A stretch of DNA of 31,790 bases from contig JAJDEH010000089.1 in assembly GCA_029259935.1 (NCBI GenBank), positions 1 through 31,790 of the forward strand, in the 5' to 3' direction. The notes beneath the pieces were generated by a model, which was given only the letters and a program-made list of their open reading frames with translations, searched no databases and had not been told where the DNA came from. This DNA is from Planctomycetota bacterium. Its GTDB lineage: Bacteria; Planctomycetota; Planctomycetia; Pirellulales; Pirellulaceae. Positions 15,425 to 24,300 of the stretch are shown piece after piece; within the stretch, counting starts at the first letter, position 1, and every line of letters begins with the position of its first letter. A program made the translations under genes and the position numbers.

Positions 15425-16516
15425 TCAAAACCCAAACAGGCCAATTTTTAAGAAGTAGAGCAATCCAAAGGTGAGGACGCCCGCGATCGCCAGGGCGACC
15501 ACGCGCATTTGCTGTACGTCCTTGACCCCGCTCCAGGCCATCGCGGACCGTCCGAGCGGATCGCGCAAGTAAAAAGCAGTCGGCATGCAAGCCAGCCGCA
15601 CCGTGTGAATCAGGAGCACGAATGGCAAGGGGACAGTCAACGTGCCAAACAAGGCAAAGAGTACTCCTACACCTGTCTCGGGAAGGCCGCTGGTAAAAAT
15701 GTGCACCACCAAAAAGACCACCGCAATAAAACAGTAGAGCACCGCTAGGCCAAGGTTGATCATTCCGTAAATCGAACTGCTCGACGATTCCTTTTGTCCG
15801 CCGGCCCTGCCCAGTTCGCTCAAGATGTTGGACATGCAATTGTTCATCAGAATGCGGAGTTCGCCGCCCGCCATCTTCCGGCGATTGATTCCCGTCACCG
15901 AGTTTGCCATCTGGTTCGCCGCGACACCTAACACTCCGCCGGCAAAGAAACCGCCTTCGTCCTGCAAATATTCCCGGTCCATGCTGTCGGAGGTCGAAAA
16001 ACGAAAAGCCGCGCCGTTCAACTGGCCGTTGATATCGAAGCTGATTCCTGGCGTTGTCGTGCCTTCACCGATGGCCGTCACCGTGACGTGCAGTGACGCA
16101 CTGTGGAAAACGTCCGGCGAATGGCCCAAGTACTGCTGAATCTCGTTCTGGATGTTCGCCAGTGTTGCCGGGTCAAAGCGATTCACGGGGGACTGGACCA
16201 CGACTTGATGCCGTCCCGCGTGTGCCGTGGGTTGCGAGACGCCGGTACTTCCGGCAACGCCGCTGGCGATGGGCGAGTTTTGAAATGTCGCCGCTGACGG
16301 CGAGGGAGCGAGCGGCGCGGCGCTGCGTTCCATCGCGCCAAGATCCTCACTCAGCCAATCCTCTGCGGCCGACTCGAAGAGCGGGACGGATTCAGGCTGC
16401 TCGGCCAATGTAAATGCTCGTCCGCAGCCAGCACACTTGGCCCGCTTGCCGATGGCCGCGCGGGGAACCTGATATCGTTTTCCACACGAACATGCCGTCG
16501 TGAATTTTTCCGTCAT
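15425..16516 (-). CDS. Hypothetical zinc-ribbon membrane protein
   Basis: Unrecognised as a whole. The 363-residue product opens with a compact zinc ribbon (Cys9-x-Cys11 and Cys28-x-x-Cys31: ACSCGKRYQV and KCAGCGRAF), a type very common at the N-termini of planctomycete proteins. A Ser/Ala/Pro-rich linker follows (about 45-100), then a soluble domain (about 105-235) with beta-strand character and a segment VLGVAANQMANSVTGINRRK. At the C-terminus there are three or four hydrophobic helices (about 248-270, 278-302 and 335-362). The topology suggests a cytoplasmic sensor-like head attached to a membrane bundle, but no catalytic motif is seen. It is 100 bp upstream of the tsaC fusion promoter region on the same strand. 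The opposite flank is a repeat-filled divergent spacer. Confidence 0.75.
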   Translation of the reverse strand: MTEKFTTACSCGKRYQVPRAAIGKRAKCAGCGRAFTLAEQPESVPLFESAAEDWLSEDLGAMERSAAPLAPSPSAATFQNSPIASGVAGSTGVSQPTAHAGRHQVVVQSPVNRFDPATLANIQNEIQQYLGHSPDVFHSASLHVTVTAIGEGTTTPGISFDINGQLNGAAFRFSTSDSMDREYLQDEGGFFAGGVLGVAANQMANSVTGINRRKMAGGELRILMNNCMSNILSELGRAGGQKESSSSSIYGMINLGLAVLYCFIAVVFLVVHIFTSGLPETGVGVLFALFGTLTVPLPFVLLIHTVRLACMPTAFYLRDPLGRSAMAWSGVKDVQQMRVVALAIAGVLTFGLLYFLKIGLFGF

Positions 16517-16965
16517 GAGTTGCCCACATGTGCCAGAATTGCCCGTTCTTGTTTGGTCCGACGGATCACACCCCGCCAGCTATTGTGCCCTACATTGTAT
16601 CAGCACCGCTGATGGAATTCATCATGAACCCGCATTATGTTCGACTTGAGTCAATAATGGGACTGGCTCCGAGTCGTTTGACTTGTGAAGCTGTTCAGGT
16701 GGAGGCGACTCGGTGCCTGTCCCATCATTGACGGCGCACCCAATAGGCCGTTCGCAAAATGGGACAGGCACCGAGATTTCACCGCCAACTCCGCTGCCAA
16801 AAGGGAACTTGCTCGGAGCCAGTCCCATATTGCGAACTACACGTGAATCATTCGGAATGATTATCGGGGCTGCCCGACTTGGTTCCGTGCCCGCCTTCTC
16901 TTAGATTTGTCATTTGTAATCTCAGTTTTACCATTCTCGATCCGCGATCTAGACGGAACCGTTCC
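16517..16965. other. 449-bp divergent spacer carrying a REP-like array
   Basis: No gene is called between the zinc-ribbon gene (minus) and the acyl-CoA synthetase (plus). About 172 bp of it are occupied by the four-copy alternating 17-mer array. The last about 130 bp before the synthetase presumably hold its promoter, but I see no convincing -35/-10 pair. Confidence 0.6.
16657..16828. repeat. BIME/REP-like array: four 17-mers in alternating orientation
   Basis: ATGGGACTGGCTCCGAG (16657-16673, forward), its A-variant reversed (CTCGGTGCCTGTCCCAT, 16709-16725), the A-variant forward (ATGGGACAGGCACCGAG, 16759-16775) and the T-variant reversed (CTCGGAGCCAGTCCCAT, 16812-16828). Start-to-start spacings are 52, 50 and 53 bp. 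Copies 1 and 4 match perfectly as inverted repeats, and so do copies 2 and 3. The two types differ at two positions. The array can therefore form either one nested cruciform or adjacent imperfect hairpins. Such arrays are normally spread by REP-associated (RAYT) transposases. None is in the window. Confidence 0.8.
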
Positions 16966-18504
16966 ATGAGCGATCTGCTTCCAATATTTCGGCGTGCATT
17001 TGATCACGGAGACCGGTTGGCGATTGTCGATTCGACCGGCCGGCATACCTATCAAACGCTGCTAGATGCCTCGGCCGCTTTTGCTGCCCGATTGCTAGAC
17101 GGTTCCGGCGACTTGGCCGAGCAACGAATTGCCTTCTTAGTGCCACCCGGTTTTTCGCATGTTGCCGCGCAGTGGGGAATTTGGCGGGCCGGCGGCGTGG
17201 CCGTTCCGCTCTGCTTGTCACATCCCGCTCGTGAGTTGGCTTATGTACTCGACGATACGCAGGCGACCACAATCGTGGCTCGGCAAGACCTAACGGATCG
17301 TATTAGCGGCTTAGCACAAGAACGCGGCTTGCGGTTGCTGGCGCTCGACGAAATGACAGACGGCGCGGCGGCCGGTCTTCCAGCGCTCGAATCCAGTCGG
17401 CGGGCCACGATCCTCTACACCAGCGGGACGACCAGCAAGCCGAAGGGCGTCGTGGCGACGCATGCCAACGTGCAAGCTCAAGTCGAGGCTCTTGTCGAGG
17501 CATGGGAGTGGTCTTCCGGCGACCACATCTTGCACGTGCTGCCCTTGCACCATGTCCACGGCATCATCAACGTGCTGACCTGTGCACTGTGGTCGGGAGC
17601 GGCCTGCGAAATGCTACCGAAGTTCGATCCTGCCGAGGTTTGGCAGACGTTCGCTCGCGGCGACCTGACTCTTTTCATGGCCGTTCCCACGATCTATTCC
17701 AAATTGATCGCGCATTGGGAGCAGGCTTCGACTCGGCAGCAGCAAGCATGGACCGCCAGTTGCCAGTCGATGCGGCTGATGGTCTCCGGATCTGCGGCGC
17801 TGCCGGTGTCGACGCTGGAAAAGTGGCGATCGATCAGCGGCCACACACTGCTGGAACGCTACGGAATGACGGAGATCGGCATGGCGCTCTCGAATCCACT
17901 GCACGGCGAGCGGATTCCGGGCCATGTCGGAACTCCGTTGCCTGGCGTCGAAGTGCGCCGGCTAGATGAACAGGGGCAGCCAGCAGCGCCCGATACGGCA
18001 GCGGAGCTGGAGGTTCGCGGTCCGGCGGTTTTTTCGGAATACTGGAACAAGCCGGACGCCACCCAAGCAGGATTCCGCGACGGCTGGTTTCGCACCGGCG
18101 ACGTGATGGTCGTCGAGGAGGGTGCCTATCGCATCTTGGGCCGCAATAGTGTCGACATCATCAAGACGGGCGGATACAAAGTGTCTGCTTTAGAGGTGGA
18201 AGAGATCTTACGACAGCACCCGGATATTCAAGAGTGCGCCGTGGTCGGAGTGGAAGACGACGAATGGGGACAGCGCGTGGCGGCTTGTGTCGTGCTTCGA
18301 GAAGACGGCGAATTGACTCTCGACGCGCTGCGTGCTTGGAGCAAGGAGCAAATGGCTCCTTATAAAACGCCGACGTTGATGTTGCCGGTCGACGGTCTTC
18401 CGCGCAACACGATGGGCAAAGTGCAAAAGCCGGCCATCGTGAATCTGTTTCGCGCCGCGGATAGTTCGGCGGAAGAGGCGGCCAATTCAGAAGGTTCCGC
18501 ATGA
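16966..18504 (+). CDS. Acyl-CoA synthetase, malonyl-CoA synthetase (MatB/ACSF3)-like
   Basis: An ANL-superfamily adenylate-forming enzyme that activates a carboxylic acid to its CoA thioester. The 512 residues from the ATG at 16966 contain the P-loop TILYTSGTTSKPKGV, LPLHHVHGIINVLTCAL, ERYGMTEIGMALSNPL, GHVGTPLPGVEVR and the hinge-region GWFRTGDV. The C-terminal GGYKVSALEVEEIL and the catalytic Lys segment LPRNTMGKVQK are also present. The LPLHHVHG and YGMTEIGMALSNPL segments most resemble malonyl-CoA synthetases, so malonate or methylmalonate is the likely substrate. In-frame codons back to 16879 give an untypical N-terminus and were rejected. Its stop overlaps the next start (ATGA at 18501), so the transporter downstream is translationally coupled and probably supplies the substrate. 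Confidence 0.87.
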   Translation: MSDLLPIFRRAFDHGDRLAIVDSTGRHTYQTLLDASAAFAARLLDGSGDLAEQRIAFLVPPGFSHVAAQWGIWRAGGVAVPLCLSHPARELAYVLDDTQATTIVARQDLTDRISGLAQERGLRLLALDEMTDGAAAGLPALESSRRATILYTSGTTSKPKGVVATHANVQAQVEALVEAWEWSSGDHILHVLPLHHVHGIINVLTCALWSGAACEMLPKFDPAEVWQTFARGDLTLFMAVPTIYSKLIAHWEQASTRQQQAWTASCQSMRLMVSGSAALPVSTLEKWRSISGHTLLERYGMTEIGMALSNPLHGERIPGHVGTPLPGVEVRRLDEQGQPAAPDTAAELEVRGPAVFSEYWNKPDATQAGFRDGWFRTGDVMVVEEGAYRILGRNSVDIIKTGGYKVSALEVEEILRQHPDIQECAVVGVEDDEWGQRVAACVVLREDGELTLDALRAWSKEQMAPYKTPTLMLPVDGLPRNTMGKVQKPAIVNLFRAADSSAEEAANSEGSA

Positions 18505-19937
18505 CTTGGCTGGCGGCTCACTGGATTCACCTGACGTTCGTGGCAATCTACCTCGGCATTTTGGTCTACCATGCCAGTGTGGCTCGCCGCCGCGTGCATG
18601 GGCTCGACGACTATCTTATCGCGGGGCGTCGCATGGGAGGCGGAATGCTGGCGTTGTCGTACTACGCCACCTTCATGAGTACCAACACGTTCATTGGGGC
18701 CGCGGGTAAGAGTTGGGATGTGGGCCTCATCTGGTGCGCGGGCGGGGTCATTCTGGCCGGATTGTGCTGCGTGTCGTGGCTGTTCGTCGCGCCGCGACTG
18801 GCGCCACTGACCAGGAAATACGGCTCATTGACCGTGGCCGATTTTTTGGGATTTCATTACAACTCGTCGGCGCTGCGGCGTCTGGCGGGGGCGATCATTT
18901 GTTTTGCATCGATCGCCTATTTGGTGGCCATTTATCGCGGAGCCTCTTTGGCGCTGGAGAATCTGCTGGAGATTGAGTACGTGTGGGCGGCGGTGTTGAT
19001 TTGCATCGTGGTGACGGCTTATACACTCGCGGGCGGATTTGAATCGGTTGTCATGACCGATTCGTTGCAGGGCTTGTTGATGGTCGTCGGCGCGGTCGGC
19101 ATGGCGGCGGCCGTGCTGTGGTTGGGAGGCGGGCTGGGTAACATTTTGGAAAGCCTCCATCGGCAAGACCCGGCCTGGACATCGTGGCAAGGCAAATTGC
19201 CCTTGGCCGCCATCTTGGCGCTCAACCTGTCGGTAGGGCTCAAACATTTGGTCGAACCACGCCAGCTAACGCGATTCTACGGCCTAAAAGACGACGTCGC
19301 GTTACGGCGTGGCGCGATCATCGCGCCGCTGCTCGTGATCCTGACTTATGTCTGCCTGTTGCCTCTAGGAGCCATGGCGCACGTGCTGATTCCGGCCGAT
19401 GCAATTGAATCGTCGGATCAAGTGGTGCCTCACTTATTGGCGTCGGGGCGTTTGTTTGGCCCCGTGCTCAGTGTGCTGTTCCTGCTCGTGTTGTTATCGG
19501 CCGCCATGTCGTCCATCGATTCCGTGCTGTTGGTGGCCGCTTCGGCGATCGACCACGACTGGCTCGCCGTTGACCACAAAGTTGGCGGCGCCGTTCGTCG
19601 CATACGAGTTTGGGTCGTCGTGGTGTCGCTGATCAGCATGGGAATTGCCATTAGTCCGTTGGCACGCGACATCATGCAGGCCACGGCATTCTCCGGGGCG
19701 TTGTACGGGGCCTGTTTCCTGCCGGCCTTGGTTTTGGGGCTGTATTGGCGCGCGACGGCCCGGGCGGCATTGGTAAGCGTATCTTTGGGCGCGGCCAGCG
19801 TGATCGGTTGGTCCATCGCCCGCCAATGGGAATGGACGAAAATACACGAAGTCTATGTCGGATTGACGTTGGGTTTGGGCAGCTATGTACTGATCGGATT
19901 GCTGACTAAACGGGAATCGCCTCCATTGCAGAAGTAG
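18501..19937 (+). CDS. Sodium:solute symporter (SSS family)
   Basis: A polytopic inner-membrane transporter of the SSS/SLC5 type, 478 residues with about 13 hydrophobic helices. Family signatures include the N-terminal GLDDYLIAGRRMGGGMLALS, the STNTFIGAAGKSWDVG region, the GGFESVVMTDSLQGLLM segment in the middle and the ion-site helix LLVLLSAAMSSIDSVLLV. Its start codon overlaps the synthetase stop codon (ATGA), implying coupled expression. Related symporters import pantothenate, proline, acetate, pyruvate or sugars, and the actual substrate cannot be read from sequence. Because of the coupling to a MatB-like enzyme, a small mono- or dicarboxylate such as malonate is the best guess. No separate promoter is visible. 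Confidence 0.9.
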   Translation: MTWLAAHWIHLTFVAIYLGILVYHASVARRRVHGLDDYLIAGRRMGGGMLALSYYATFMSTNTFIGAAGKSWDVGLIWCAGGVILAGLCCVSWLFVAPRLAPLTRKYGSLTVADFLGFHYNSSALRRLAGAIICFASIAYLVAIYRGASLALENLLEIEYVWAAVLICIVVTAYTLAGGFESVVMTDSLQGLLMVVGAVGMAAAVLWLGGGLGNILESLHRQDPAWTSWQGKLPLAAILALNLSVGLKHLVEPRQLTRFYGLKDDVALRRGAIIAPLLVILTYVCLLPLGAMAHVLIPADAIESSDQVVPHLLASGRLFGPVLSVLFLLVLLSAAMSSIDSVLLVAASAIDHDWLAVDHKVGGAVRRIRVWVVVVSLISMGIAISPLARDIMQATAFSGALYGACFLPALVLGLYWRATARAALVSVSLGAASVIGWSIARQWEWTKIHEVYVGLTLGLGSYVLIGLLTKRESPPLQK

Positions 19938-20039
19938 GCCAGCAGCCTTTTTTCAAGTCGCTACTGCATTCGCTCGGCAAACCGTGGGCAATTTCCTTGC
20001 CAACAGCGTAGAATCTAGCGAGGAAGTGCCTCAGACTAA

Positions 20040-20098
20040 TACCAGCTATCGCTCGGGCTTGAAAACCCGCTCCCGTTGGTCGCTAAGCTTGACTCAAG
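20040..20098. repeat. Dispersed 59-bp repeat, copy A
   Basis: Matches copy B (21112-21170) at 51 of 59 positions in the same orientation without gaps, ending in the shared ACTTGACTCAAG-type tail. It lies upstream of the NHL lipoprotein gene in a 222-bp spacer. It has no coding potential. Confidence 0.8.
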
Positions 20099-20159
20099 TG
20101 CAACAACTTACCTACATCAAATAACCTAGAATGTCCCACACTGGTCAAAGGAAACGCGG

Positions 20160-21089
20160 ATGAGATGCTGGCGGGTTTTGCTGTTGTTACTACCGCTGAC
20201 GTTGTCGGGTTGCATCGATGGTGGACCCTCCAGCGGACGTTTCGATATGACGTGGGGCCGTCGCGGGATTTCCGAGGGACGTTTGCAGAAGCCGCGGGCC
20301 ATCGCGATCGATGATAAGGACCAGCTTTACATTGTCGACATGACCGCCCGGATCCAGGTCTTTTCGCCCGATGGCGAGTTTATTCGACAATGGCGGACTC
20401 CCGAGCATGATCACGGCAATCCTTGCGGCATGTCGTTCGGTCAAGATGGAAATTTGCTAGTCGCCGATACACACTATTTTCGGATGTTGGTTTACACGCC
20501 GGAAGGAAAGCTGCTTGAAGAGAAGACCATTGGCGGAACGGCCGGACATCGTCCGGGCGAATTTGGCTTTGTCACCGACGCCGTGCAGGACTCGCGGCAA
20601 AACTACTACATCGCCGAATATGGCGATTACGCGCGGATTCAAAAATTCTCGCCCGAGGGCGAATTTGTCTACGAATGGGGAAGCCATGGCGAAAACCCCG
20701 AGCAGTTTAATCGTCCGCAGGGTCTTGCCGTGGACAGCAAGGATCAGTTGTGGGTGGCCGATGCCTGCAATCACCGAATTCAGGTGTTTGACGTGACGGG
20801 CGACGAACCCAAGCTCGTCAAAATTTGGGGCAGCCACGGCAAGGAGCTAGGACAACTGCGCTATCCTTACGGAATCGTGCTCGACGGCAAGGGCCATCTA
20901 TACGTGGCCGAGTACGGAAATCATCGCGTGCAGAAGTTCACGTTGGATGGGGAATCCCTGGGGGCCTTCGGAGCCGCCGGCAAAAAAGAAGGCCAATTCT
21001 ACCAGCCCTGGTCGCTAGCGATGGATACGCAAGGCAGAATTCACATCCTGGACACCTACAATCATCGCGTCCAGCGGATTCGGCTCTGA
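20160..21089 (+). CDS. NHL-repeat beta-propeller lipoprotein
   Basis: A predicted exported lipoprotein of 309 residues. The signal sequence MRCWRVLLLLLPLTLSGC ends in a lipobox (LSGC) with lipid-attachment Cys18. The rest forms about six NHL repeats, recognisable by recurring units such as KPRAIAIDDKDQLYIVD, RPQGLAVDSKDQLWVAD, YPYGIVLDGKGHLYVAEYGNHRVQKF and QPWSLAMDTQGRIHILDTYNHRVQ. Such propellers bind proteins or ligands. No catalytic residues (as in peptidyl-amidating lyases) are obvious. It is flanked on both sides by a copy of the same 59-bp repeat and stands alone between the symporter and the Bat-like operon, so it may have its own promoter; a TAGAAT sequence at 20009-20014 is a weak -10 candidate. 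Role unknown, probably a periplasmic or surface scaffold. Confidence 0.88.
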   Translation: MRCWRVLLLLLPLTLSGCIDGGPSSGRFDMTWGRRGISEGRLQKPRAIAIDDKDQLYIVDMTARIQVFSPDGEFIRQWRTPEHDHGNPCGMSFGQDGNLLVADTHYFRMLVYTPEGKLLEEKTIGGTAGHRPGEFGFVTDAVQDSRQNYYIAEYGDYARIQKFSPEGEFVYEWGSHGENPEQFNRPQGLAVDSKDQLWVADACNHRIQVFDVTGDEPKLVKIWGSHGKELGQLRYPYGIVLDGKGHLYVAEYGNHRVQKFTLDGESLGAFGAAGKKEGQFYQPWSLAMDTQGRIHILDTYNHRVQRIRL

Positions 21090-21111
21090 CGAGGCAGGGC
21101 CTCGAACCAAT

Positions 21112-21170
21112 TACGAGCTACCGCTCGGCTGTGATAACCCGCTCCCATTGGTCGCTAAACTTGACTCAAG
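21112..21170. repeat. Dispersed 59-bp repeat, copy B
   Basis: Second copy of the 20040-20098 repeat, same orientation, 86% identical, located 22 bp after the NHL gene stop codon. The two copies bracket that gene. The remaining spacer to 21341 holds nothing else I can support. Confidence 0.8.
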
Positions 21171-21341
21171 ATTACCGAGTTTTCACCCATAAGTAGTCTG
21201 AAGGATCTCCCGAAAGTCCGGCTCCTGTTCCCAAACCTCCGCCTCGAACAATATGGTGGGAAGATAAGGGCCCAACGGTTAGAATCTGAGGGGATGCCGG
21301 TTCAGGCAGGATTCGATTCACTTTAAGCAAAGGCGCACACC

Positions 21342-24300
21342 ATGTTTGGATGGGAAATTGGATTCGATCGTCCATGGTACCTTTTGCTGCTCCTGCTGTT
21401 GCCCGTGTTGTGGATATGCAGCTACCACAGTTTGTCGGGTCTGGGCAATCTTCGGCGGCTGTTGGCGTTGGGACTGCGCACCATGGTGTTGGTGTTGATC
21501 GTCGTCGCCTTGGCCGAGATTCAATTGCTGCGGGTTAGTGAGAAGCTGACCGTCATTTATTTGCTGGATCAATCCCAGAGCATCCCGGCCCCCAAACGGC
21601 AGCGAATGCTGGAGTACGTGAGCGAAGAAGTCAAGAAGCATCGGAATCGCGATCGCGAGGATCGGGCCGGCGTGATCGTTTTCGCCGCCGATGCCAAGAT
21701 CGAAATTCCCCCCTTTGACGACAACGTGCCAGAGATTGGCTCGCGCGAAAGTACGTTCAATCTACGCACCGACGCCACGAACTTGGAAGTGGCTTTAAAG
21801 CGTGCTCAAGCGGCCTTTCCGGAAGATTCGGCGAAGCGCGTCGTAATCGTCACCGACGGAAATGAAAACTCTGGCAACGCGCGGGCCATGGCCAAGAAGT
21901 TGGCGGGCGATGGCGTGGGGATCGACGTTGTTCCGATCATGCTCGAGTCGCGAGCGGAAGTGGCCGTCGAAAAAGTCGTGTTGCCCGCCGATGTCCGCAA
22001 GGGACAGACTTTTGAAACACGCGTCGTGGTCAACAGTGACGCCGAGCCCACGGCCGACAACCCGAAGGGACTGGTCACCGGCAAACTGCGTCTCACGCAA
22101 TACATGCGCGGCAGCGAGTCGTTGATTGATGAAAGCGACGTCACGTTGGAGCCCGGGAAAAACGTATTCGGCTTTCGCCACGAAATCGACGAGCCGGCCA
22201 TGTTCACCTACAAAGCCATTTTCACTCCCTCGGACGAGTCGCAAGATACGACGCAGCTTAACAACGAAGCCACCGCCTACACGCACGTTCGCGGCGAGGG
22301 CCATGTTCTCTTCATTGAAGACTGGGAGAATCGCGGCGAGTTTCAGTTTTTGATCGATAGCCTGCGTAGCCAAAACCTCGAAGTCACGGTGAAGACCAGT
22401 GACCAGGCATTTTCAAGTCCGGTCGAATTGTTGGAGTACGACACGGTCGTGTTGGCCAATGTCCCGCGCAGCAGCGGCACCGTGGATCGGCTCAGCAATT
22501 TCGATGACTCCCAAATTCGCATGTTGGTTAAGAACACGGAACAGTTCGGCTGCGGCATTGTCATGATCGGCGGCGAACGAAGTTTCGGGGCGGGCGGCTG
22601 GGCCAATACCGAATTGGAAAAGGCGATGCCGGTCGACTTTAACATCAAGAACGACAAGGTGTCCGCTATTGGGGCGCTGGTGCTGATGATGCACGCTTCG
22701 GAAATGGCACAGGGCAATCACTGGCAAAAGGTCGTCGCGCGCGAATCGATCAAGGCCCTGGGGCCGATGGACTACTGCGGACTGGTCCACTGGGACAACA
22801 ACGCCGGCAAGGACGATTGGTTGTGGGCCAAGCCGAAAGGGCTGGTTCGAGTTACGAATCGTCGCAAGACGATGCTGTCGAAACTAGACCGCATGGCACC
22901 CGGCGACATGCCTGAATTTGAACCGTCGATGAAAAAGGCGATGGCCGCGTTCGGACGCGTCAACGCCTCGGTCAAACACATGATTGTCATTAGCGACGGC
23001 GATCCTTCGCCACCCACCGCCCGCACGATCCGAGCCTATATAGATGCGGACGTGCATGTCACGACGGTGGCCGTGGGTGCCCATGGTGCCGTCGGCCATC
23101 GCACGTTGCAGCAGATTGCTCGTCAGACGGGAGGAAAATACTACAAAGTCAATAATCCCAAGGCGCTACCCAAGATCTACCAACGCGAAGTTCGCACGAT
23201 CACCCGCAAGTTGATCTATGAACCGGATGGTGGCTTGATGCCGGTCATTACCTACCCGCATGAAATCCTGGGCAACTTGCAGCAGTCCGATCTTCAGCCG
23301 TTGCGCGGCTATGTTTACACCACATTGAAAGAAAACGCGCTGGTCGAACAGGCGCTCATTTCCAACAAGCCGGACGATGGCGGGAAGAACTCGACCCTGC
23401 TGGCGACTTGGAATTATGGCCTCGGTAGAACCGTCGTCTTTACTTCCGATGCCGGATCCAAGTGGGCCGATGGTTGGACTTCGGCCGAATATTACGACAA
23501 GTTCTTTGGCGACATGATCCGCTGGTCGATGCGGCCCATCAAGAACGAGGCGAATTTTACCGTGGCCTCGCAAGTCCGCGACGGAAAGGTCCGCGTGGTT
23601 ATTGATGCCCTCGACAAGGACGACGAATACCTCGACTTTCTCAATATGAGCGCCCAAGCTCTGGGCCCCGATTTGGAACCGATCGACGTACAAATTCGAC
23701 AAGAGTCTTCGGGCCGCTATATCGGCACGTTCGACAGCGACAAGCCGGGCAGCTATCTATTCGTGGTTTCGCCGGGCGGCGAACATGCGCCGATTCGTGG
23801 TGGGGTCAACGTCCCTTATTCCTCCGAGTTTCGTGATCGCGATGCCAACGAGGGTTTTCTTACGTCGTTGGCCAGTTATCAACCGGACGGCGGAGAAAAA
23901 GGAATTCTGATCAAGGGCGACATGACCGAGGACGGAGTGAAGACTCTGTTGGAAGCCGACACCTTTCGCCACAATCTGAAGAAGGCGATCAGCAGCCAGG
24001 ACGTCTGGCCTCTGATCGTCCTCGTTTGTGGAATGCTGTTTTTCGCGGATGTGTTTGTAAGACGCGTGGCAATCGGATTCGACTGGATCGACCCCATGAT
24101 GGCCTGGGTCGCGGTGAACGTTCTTGGCCGTGGTCGAGAAGAAGTGCCCGACGAACGCATGTCGCGGCTGCAAAGTCAAAAACAAGCGATCAGCAACCGC
24201 ATCGACGAGCGCCGAGCGGCCACTCGATTCGAGCCGCAACAAGAGACCGAGGCCGGTACCGCCGCGCCAAGTCTCAACGAAGTACTCGACGAAGTCCAAG

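Noticed and set aside
20040..21170. The two 59-bp repeats as phage attachment sites or a CRISPR
   Set aside because: Only two copies, over 1 kb apart, with no integrase, spacers or cas genes. The enclosed gene is an ordinary lipoprotein.
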